Assembly: GCA_022702705.1 (NCBI GenBank)
Contig: CM040427.1
Coordinates: 74,143,283-74,207,282, forward strand
DNA length: 64,000 nt
Reading direction: 5' to 3'
Origin: Papilionanthe hookeriana x Papilionanthe teres
Lineage: Eukaryota; Streptophyta; Magnoliopsida; Asparagales; Orchidaceae
Numbering within the stretch: position 1 is the first letter of the stretch; every line of letters begins with the position of its first letter. The position numbers and the translations under genes were made by a program. The notes under the pieces were generated by a model that was given only the letters and a program-made list of their open reading frames with translations, was not told where the DNA came from and ran no database searches. Positions 61,753 through 64,000 of the stretch are shown piece after piece.

Positions 61753-62153
61753 CAGATTTTGCTTAATTTCAGAATTTAAACAGAAGCCACGAGAGTAAAA
61801 AGATTAGGTTCAATTTGTCGATAGCAAATTAAACCTGAAAGACCCATAGTACAAAAAAAAGTGAAATTCAGGACCCAGTCCAGGGTTGATTCCACAACGC
61901 ACCTCGCGTACCAATAAACCTACCGAGGGTCCAACCCCAGACAAAAAGAGAAACCCTAGAGGTTCCAGAACCACTCTATTTAGGGATGGTCAAACAAATG
62001 GTTCTAGAACCAAGAGAGTTGACTGTGCTTGCTCAAGGAAGAAATGAGCAAAGCATGCCAACAGAAGAACGACAATCTGTACCATGAAGGGCATGGACAC
62101 ATTGTCGATGTATGAAGACAGAAACCTCCTGATAATAATGGAGAGTAGAGCAA

Positions 62154-62172
62154 CTCCCTAGCGGAGTTGCCA
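62154..62172 (-). other. Primer-binding site of the second element
   Basis: Minus-strand TGGCAACTCCGCTAGGGAG begins five bases (ATTTC) after the LTR end. The spacer and site match the Ogre-type site as I remember it (TGGCGACTCCGCTGGGGA, tRNA-Arg), with few differences. Confidence 0.75.
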
Positions 62173-62177
62173 GAAAT

Positions 62178-64000
62178 TGTCAGTCGCCGAGATGGGTATC
62201 CCGACGTCTGCTTTAAAAATATTTAATTTAATTTAGTATATATGTAATTTATAAAAATATCATTTTTTATTTGAAAATATGAAATCAAACCGATCTCACA
62301 TTCGCACTAGTTTAAATAAACGAGCACTACACCACAAACAATGCATCCATTACGAGGAATATACACATTACTTGATAATACAACTTGATTAAATAAACTA
62401 ATAAAATTGTGACATCTGTTCTGGTCAAGAACATTTTATGTTGACCGACAAGTTTCCTTATTTAAAACAAAAGAATTAAATAGGGATTATATTAATCCGT
62501 AGTCTTTAAAGCTCCCTATGAAACGGCACTTATAGTTAATTATAGAATTCTCGATTTAGATCAGAGGTATCTATCTTCATGAATTCAAAGGTTAGGGTTT
62601 TCAAGGTAGTGTGTAGGAAAGTCAAGTGGGAAAGAACCAAGTAGGAGAACTTATTTCAGAAATCAAGAGAAAGAAAAGTAGGGGATGTCACAGAATAGAG
62701 GCGAACCTCAATGACTTCCCAGACTATCCTATTATTGGGCTTTAAATTTTAGAAATAAATTTATTTTGATTTCAATCCTGCCAATATTAATTATAAGAAT
62801 TACACTTGCATAATATCTGATTATGCAAATAACTTAGAATATGGGAGGATTTAGTCGTATCAGACGGCGACCTCAGAATCCTAAGGCGAGTTAGAGCTTA
62901 TATTGCACAACATGGTTGTGCAAATGTCTAAAAGGAAATGTGAGGATTTATGTCGCGCTAGACGGACTACCTCGAAGTCCTATGGCTTGTTAATTTATAC
63001 TAAGGGAGGGTTTAGTTGGTGTAGACTCGTCCTCCACCCTTATCGCGTTGCCCTCGAAATTTTGCTTCATACTCCATGTTGTAGCAATATTGAGTTTTAA
63101 GTTTTAAGGTGGACAAGCAATTGTTGAGTCAGTAATTTTATTTTTGGACCTCCTATAAACCATACTACTGACCTCATATTCTAAAGGGTATGGTACGCAC
63201 AAATAAAAGAAAATGCAATAAAGAAAAACAGTGTATATCGCAGTAAGGAAAAGCAGTAATAGCGTGCAGTGAAGTATGGTAAAGGAAAGCAGTAGTATGT
63301 TGAAAAAAATAAAAGTAGCAGTAAAGTACGGTAAAGGAAAGTAGTATGTGCAAGAAAGTAAAAGTAGCAGTAAAGTACGGTAAAGGAAAGCAGTATTATG
63401 TGCAGGAAGATAAACTTGTTGTAAACGTAAAAGGAACTTGTATGTTTGGCGGGCTTACCAAGCAAAAAACTGAACCCTCAAATGGGCTAAACAGAGGGAC
63501 AACAAAGCAGAAAACAGAGCCCCCACAATGTGCAAAGGGGGCAATATAAACAACAAAAACCCGAGCCCCCAATTTTTCCCCACTTTTCCATATTTTTCCA
63601 AAAAAAACATTAGTATTTTTATGCAATGATACAAAAATGAAATGAAAATAAGCGTTGATTATATTAGGCACTTTTCAAACGAGTAATCCAACACCAAGTC
63701 TCCCCAACCAATGTCTCCCAAGTATTGTAAAATCATAACCCAAGTAGGTAGCCAGAGGTCCAACATTCCAAACCCATAAAGTAGCCTCTCAAGGCCCTCC
63801 TCAAACCAACAAGATCTCCACTCCAATAACCACATTTGGAGCCATTAAATTGCATTTAAACTTTATAAAAGTAGCTAACAAACAAATAAACCTCTAAATA
63901 GGCTCCTCAACCTTCCAAAAAGTACAAGTAACATGGGTTGAAGAGGCATATCAATATTTGTAAAGCATCAACATGAAGTCCAACTTTCCCAACAAGCATG
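62178..64000 (-). repeat. 5' LTR of the second element, 3' part only
   Basis: Similarity to 10680-11640 is clear up to about 63110. Farther right the sequence is CAG/GTA-rich with a 52-bp tandem unit (AAAGTAGCAGTAAAGTACGG at about 63310 and 63361) and a GAGCCCCC-containing stretch at 63500-63570 that resembles 1450-1530. From 63650 to 64000 I see no clear match but expect it to be LTR still, since the sister LTR is 5.18 kb. Confidence 0.65.

Larger units (their letters stand above)
60881..64000 (-). mobile_element. Second, diverged Tat/Ogre-like element, partial
   Basis: On the minus strand it has the LTR end at 62178, a five-base spacer, the primer site, an untranslated leader, and an ORF starting at 61500. 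Leader and LTR align with 10300-11640 of the first element over about 1.3 kb with shared phrases such as GACATTGTCGATGTATGAAG-like blocks. Everything after the ORF1 start region is replaced by LINE sequence on its left. The LTR continues off the right edge. Confidence 0.75.

Overview
The window is plant nuclear DNA, most likely from an angiosperm with a large, repeat-rich genome. It holds two intron-containing plant genes, plant-type LTR retrotransposons with their primer-binding sites, L1-type LINE remains, a TRIM, a candidate tRNA-derived SINE and many (AT)n microsatellites. The species cannot be fixed from the sequence. All calls come from reading the sequence and from remembered family features; no database search was run.

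Left part (1-15860). This is one CG-rich LTR retrotransposon on the minus strand. Its complete 5' LTR is about 5.18 kb (10680-15860). Its 3' LTR (1-3355) is cut by the window edge. Very long LTRs, an extra ORF between the primer-binding site and gag, and the primer-binding-site type of a sister copy at 61-64 kb point to the Tat/Ogre branch of Ty3/gypsy. The internal region (3356-10679) keeps broken ORF1 and gag remains, shows no recognisable protease, reverse transcriptase or integrase, and carries about 35 copies of a 59-71 bp (mostly 60-64 bp) minisatellite between gag and the 3' LTR. It is therefore non-autonomous. The element sits inside the endonuclease domain of a LINE fragment (15861-16020).

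Gene-bearing part (16-31 kb). A minus-strand gene (three exons seen, 17341-18560) encodes a putative organelle-targeted TPR-like protein. Its second intron seems to use a GC donor, and its 3' exons are not found in the window. A 515-bp Mutator-like MITE with a perfect 9-bp target duplication lies just upstream of the gene (18756-19270). AT-rich DNA with degenerate tandem repeats follows. A complete three-exon INDETERMINATE DOMAIN (IDD) C2H2 zinc-finger transcription factor gene lies at 28603-30649 on the minus strand.

Transposon-rich part (31-61 kb). It contains a decayed LINE (31.4-34.2 kb), a minus-strand LTR (34.2-35.9 kb), and a plus-strand Athila-like element with both LTRs in part (40.7-45.8 kb) whose LTRs resemble the 34-36 kb one. 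There is a complete 319-bp TRIM (50452-50770) and a SINE-like unit between mirrored microsatellites (about 51 kb). Two LINE 3' ends are nested at 57.8-60.9 kb.

Right end (about 60.9-64 kb). A diverged second copy of the Tat/Ogre-like family holds ORF1, the primer-binding site and the start of its LTR. Comparing the two copies is what defines the LTR boundary of the first one. Long AT-rich stretches (24.7-28.6, 46.3-50.3, 51.2-57.6 kb) hold nothing I can name.
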